NCBI GenBank assembly: GCA_016192455.1
Contig: JACPUC010000002.1
Coordinates: 1 to 64,000, forward strand
Origin: Candidatus Tectimicrobiota bacterium
Lineage (GTDB): Bacteria > JACPUC01
DNA length: 64,000 nt
Reading direction: 5' to 3'
In this document: piece after piece, positions 62,121 through 64,000 of the stretch
How the letters are laid out: each line of letters opens with the position of its first letter
How positions within the stretch are numbered: the stretch's first letter is position 1
Made by a program: the position numbers and the translations under genes
Notes under the pieces: generated by a model
The model's database searches: none
What the model saw: the letters and a program-made list of their open reading frames with translations, nothing else
What the model was told of the DNA's origin: nothing

Positions 62121-63893
62121 ATGCTGCCGAAAGGTGTCGTCGATCAGGAGCTGCGCGTCGATCTCCTCGTCCTCGGCTCTGAGGGGGCCGGCGCCAAGGC
62201 TGCCATTGAAGCGTATGACCTTGGCGTCACCAACAGTGTCATGGTGACGAAGGGGTTCTTCGGCAAGAGCGGCGTGACACTGATGGCGGGCCGTGCCGTG
62301 CAGGCCGCCCTTGGCCATATGGACCCCCATGACAACCCCGAGGTGCACCTGAAAGACACCGTGGAGGTCGGAGGGTACCTGACCAACCAGAAGCTCTCCG
62401 AGCGGCTCGTCACCCTGGCGCTCACCGAGATTCCGAAGCTGGAGACCTGGGGCGCCCGCTTCCAGAAAGAGGGAGACAAGTTCTTCCAGATCCAGTTGCC
62501 CGGCGCCTCCTATCCGCGCTCCTGCACCTCCGCCGTGCAGCAGGGCGGCCTCGAGTGGCGGCGCGCTTACAAGGCGCAGGCGCGCAAACGGCGCCTGCGG
62601 GTGCTGGAGAACGTCTTCGTCACCTCCCTGATGACGAAGGGGGGCCGCGTCTGCGGCGCCACCGCGGTCAACCTCGCCGACGGCCAGTTCTACCTCCTGC
62701 GCGCCAAGGCCGTGGTGCTGGCCTGCGGCGGCGCGACGCAGCTCTTCCCCCATACCGACGCCGCGCTGGAGGCCACCGGCGACGGCATGGCGCTCGCCTA
62801 CCGCGCCGGCTGCGACCTGGTGGACATGGAGTTCCACATGTTCTTCCCGTTCGGCGTGCTCTGGCCGACGGGCTTCCAGGGCCAAATCTGGCCGGCGGAC
62901 TTCCGCTACCGGCTGCGCGCCAAGTTCTACAACAACCTCGGCGAGGAATTCCTCCTGCGCTACCAGCCGGAGTGGGGCAACTGGGGGCTGCGCGACCCGA
63001 CCTCGCAGGCGATCTACCTCGAGAACCTCTACGGGCGCGGCTCGCCGCACGGTGGCGCCTACCTGTCGATCAACCACCTGCCGCGGAACATGATCGACAA
63101 CTTCATCGCCAAGTTCCACCGCAACCGCAAGAAGTGGTACTGGACGAAGCTGCAGCAGCTTGGCGTGGACCTGCGCACTGATGCCATCGAGGTGGGGCCG
63201 GTCTCCCACTACACCATGGGCGGTGTGCGCGTGGATGAGTGCTGCCGCACCACGCTGCAAGGCCTCTTCGCTGCCGGCGAGGTGGCGGGAGGGATGGACG
63301 GTGCCGAGCGCCTCGACGGCGGCCCGGCGATCACCTGGACCCAGACCATGGGACTAATCTGCGCCCAGGAGAGTGCCGCCCACCTGCAAGGCGCCGAGCT
63401 GCCGGAGATTGATGCGCAGCAGGTGCGGGAGGCCCGCGAGCGGGCCTACCAGCCGCTGGCGCGCTCCGAAGGTCCGCGAGGTTACGAGGCGAAGCGGCTC
63501 GTCAAACAGCTCATGGGCGCCGCCTGCACCTTCGTGCGCGACGAGGCGCGCCTGCGGGAGGGCTTGGCGCGGCTGGCGCGCCTGCGGGAAGAGGTGCTGC
63601 CGCGGCTCTCCGCCAATCCGACGCGCCGCTACAACCGGGACTGGGTGCACGCCCTTGAGGCGCAGAACCTTGCCGATGTTGCCGAGCTGGTGCTGCATGC
63701 GGCGCTCACCCGGCGCGAGAGCCGCAAGGCGCATTTCCGCTCGGACTTCCCGAAGGAAGACCCGGCGTGGATCAAGAACGTCATCCTGCGGCGGGGGGGA
63801 GATGGGCGGCTGGAGGTCCAGATCGTCGATCCGGTGATGACGAAAGTGTTTCCCCCGGTGACCACTCCGTCCGGCCGCGATGGTTCAGCATGA
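62121..63893 (+). CDS. Fumarate reductase/succinate dehydrogenase-like flavoprotein
   Basis: FAD-binding subunit of the fumarate-reductase/aspartate-oxidase/AprA superfamily, 590 residues. An N-terminal nucleotide-binding segment (VDLLVLGSEGAGAKAAIEAYDLG), AVVLACGGATQLFPHT, SHYTMGGVRVDE and GLFAAGEVAGGMDGAERLDGG are diagnostic. The usual covalent-FAD His near SGHSxxA is replaced (GKSGVTLMAG), so FAD is probably non-covalent. A GGGAGGG site precedes the ATG. It is followed by an iron-sulfur subunit and probably passes electrons to or from the UGSC pair. The substrate is not assigned. Confidence 0.9.
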   Translation: MLPKGVVDQELRVDLLVLGSEGAGAKAAIEAYDLGVTNSVMVTKGFFGKSGVTLMAGRAVQAALGHMDPHDNPEVHLKDTVEVGGYLTNQKLSERLVTLALTEIPKLETWGARFQKEGDKFFQIQLPGASYPRSCTSAVQQGGLEWRRAYKAQARKRRLRVLENVFVTSLMTKGGRVCGATAVNLADGQFYLLRAKAVVLACGGATQLFPHTDAALEATGDGMALAYRAGCDLVDMEFHMFFPFGVLWPTGFQGQIWPADFRYRLRAKFYNNLGEEFLLRYQPEWGNWGLRDPTSQAIYLENLYGRGSPHGGAYLSINHLPRNMIDNFIAKFHRNRKKWYWTKLQQLGVDLRTDAIEVGPVSHYTMGGVRVDECCRTTLQGLFAAGEVAGGMDGAERLDGGPAITWTQTMGLICAQESAAHLQGAELPEIDAQQVREARERAYQPLARSEGPRGYEAKRLVKQLMGAACTFVRDEARLREGLARLARLREEVLPRLSANPTRRYNRDWVHALEAQNLADVAELVLHAALTRRESRKAHFRSDFPKEDPAWIKNVILRRGGDGRLEVQIVDPVMTKVFPPVTTPSGRDGSA

Positions 63894-63914
63894 GAACCGC
63901 CAGAGGGCGATGAG

Positions 63915-64000
63915 ATGATGGGGAAGATGGGGAAAGAATCAGCTCGCAGCTCCAGTTCTGAAGGCACGGTCGAAGTGTTTCGTTTCGATCCCAAGGTCGA
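63915..64000 (+). CDS. Start of an iron-sulfur (SdhB/FrdB-like) subunit, cut by the window end
   Basis: The first 28 codons are visible. After a Ser-rich start the sequence EGTVEVFRFDPKV matches the first strand of the 2Fe-2S domain of succinate dehydrogenase/fumarate reductase iron-sulfur subunits. It begins 21 bases after the flavoprotein stop in the same frame. The rest lies outside the window. Confidence 0.65.
   Translation, partial: MMGKMGKESARSSSSEGTVEVFRFDPKV

Noticed and set aside
63891-63914. The flavoprotein TGA is in frame with the next gene, 8 codons away, suggesting a fourth Sec readthrough or fusion
   Set aside because: The next gene has its own ATG and a normal Fe-S N-terminus, the residues after the TGA match no motif, and the only nearby stem is 4 bp and too close to the TGA.

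Overview
The window is about 68% G+C and carries densely packed bacterial genes, mostly housekeeping and carbon metabolism, with no rRNA, tRNA, CRISPR array or insertion sequence that I can see. The gene content (SecA with a SEC-C tail, an O-antigen-ligase-like protein, long antisense open frames typical of high-GC DNA, many acyl-CoA and electron-transfer-flavoprotein genes, selenoproteins) suggests a large-genome, uncultivated high-GC Gram-negative lineage of the Rokubacteria/Methylomirabilota, Binatota or Desulfobacterota type. That placement is an inference from gene content only.

Layout. 0.2-2.1 kb: an O-methyltransferase and a two-gene nitrile-hydratase-like unit whose beta subunit is only a C-terminal half. 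2.2-4.6 kb: a membrane/TPR glycosyltransferase-like protein. 5.1-14.4 kb: a one-direction sugar-phosphate cluster (transketolase; an RpiB-transaldolase-glucose-6-phosphate isomerase fusion; 6-phosphogluconate dehydrogenase; glucose-6-phosphate dehydrogenase; glucokinase). 14.6-19.8 kb: M23 peptidase, SecA and a nitrilase-fold protein with Ser at the catalytic Cys position. 20-23.6 kb, minus strand: B12-binding mutase domain, a thiolase lacking its nucleophile, a DUF35 protein and MeaB. 23.7-25.3 kb: a PaaA-like ferritin-fold protein and an AT-rich membrane gene that looks acquired. 25.6-31.6 kb, minus strand: etfA, etfB, leuA, a bifunctional-nuclease-family gene and miaB. 32-38 kb: a GHMP kinase, then acpS-uvrB-uvrC. 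37.8-41.2 kb, minus strand: a rifampin-phosphotransferase-like enzyme and a selenocysteine peroxiredoxin. 41.5-45.6 kb: a MetH-activation-domain protein, a MinD/FlhG ATPase, a GGDEF protein and an SDR. 45.6-50.4 kb, minus strand: hisS, hisG, a second HisRS-like gene and a small hypothetical gene. 50.6-54.2 kb: an O-antigen ligase and a lone molybdenum-hydroxylase large subunit.

The most unusual part is 54.5-64 kb, a plus-strand run of genes built around two selenoproteins. A GrdE-like protein lacks the cysteine that gives the pyruvoyl group in glycine reductase. It is followed by a GrdB-like selenoprotein (in-frame TGA at 57130), an acyl-CoA ligase, a 71-residue protein and an SRPBCC protein. 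A second promoter then precedes a 340-residue protein of unknown function, a UGSC-motif selenoprotein (in-frame TGA at 61788), a fumarate-reductase-like flavoprotein and the start of its iron-sulfur partner. Both TGAs are followed, 12 bases later, by a perfect short stem with a three-base loop starting with G. A third selenoprotein, a peroxiredoxin with Sec at the peroxidatic position (TGA at 41054), lies elsewhere in the window. A standard gene caller would truncate or split all three.

Together, 54.5-64 kb looks like a glycine-reductase-derived, non-fermentative reductive module coupled to CoA activation and a flavin/Fe-S electron-transfer pair. Its substrate cannot be read from the sequence.
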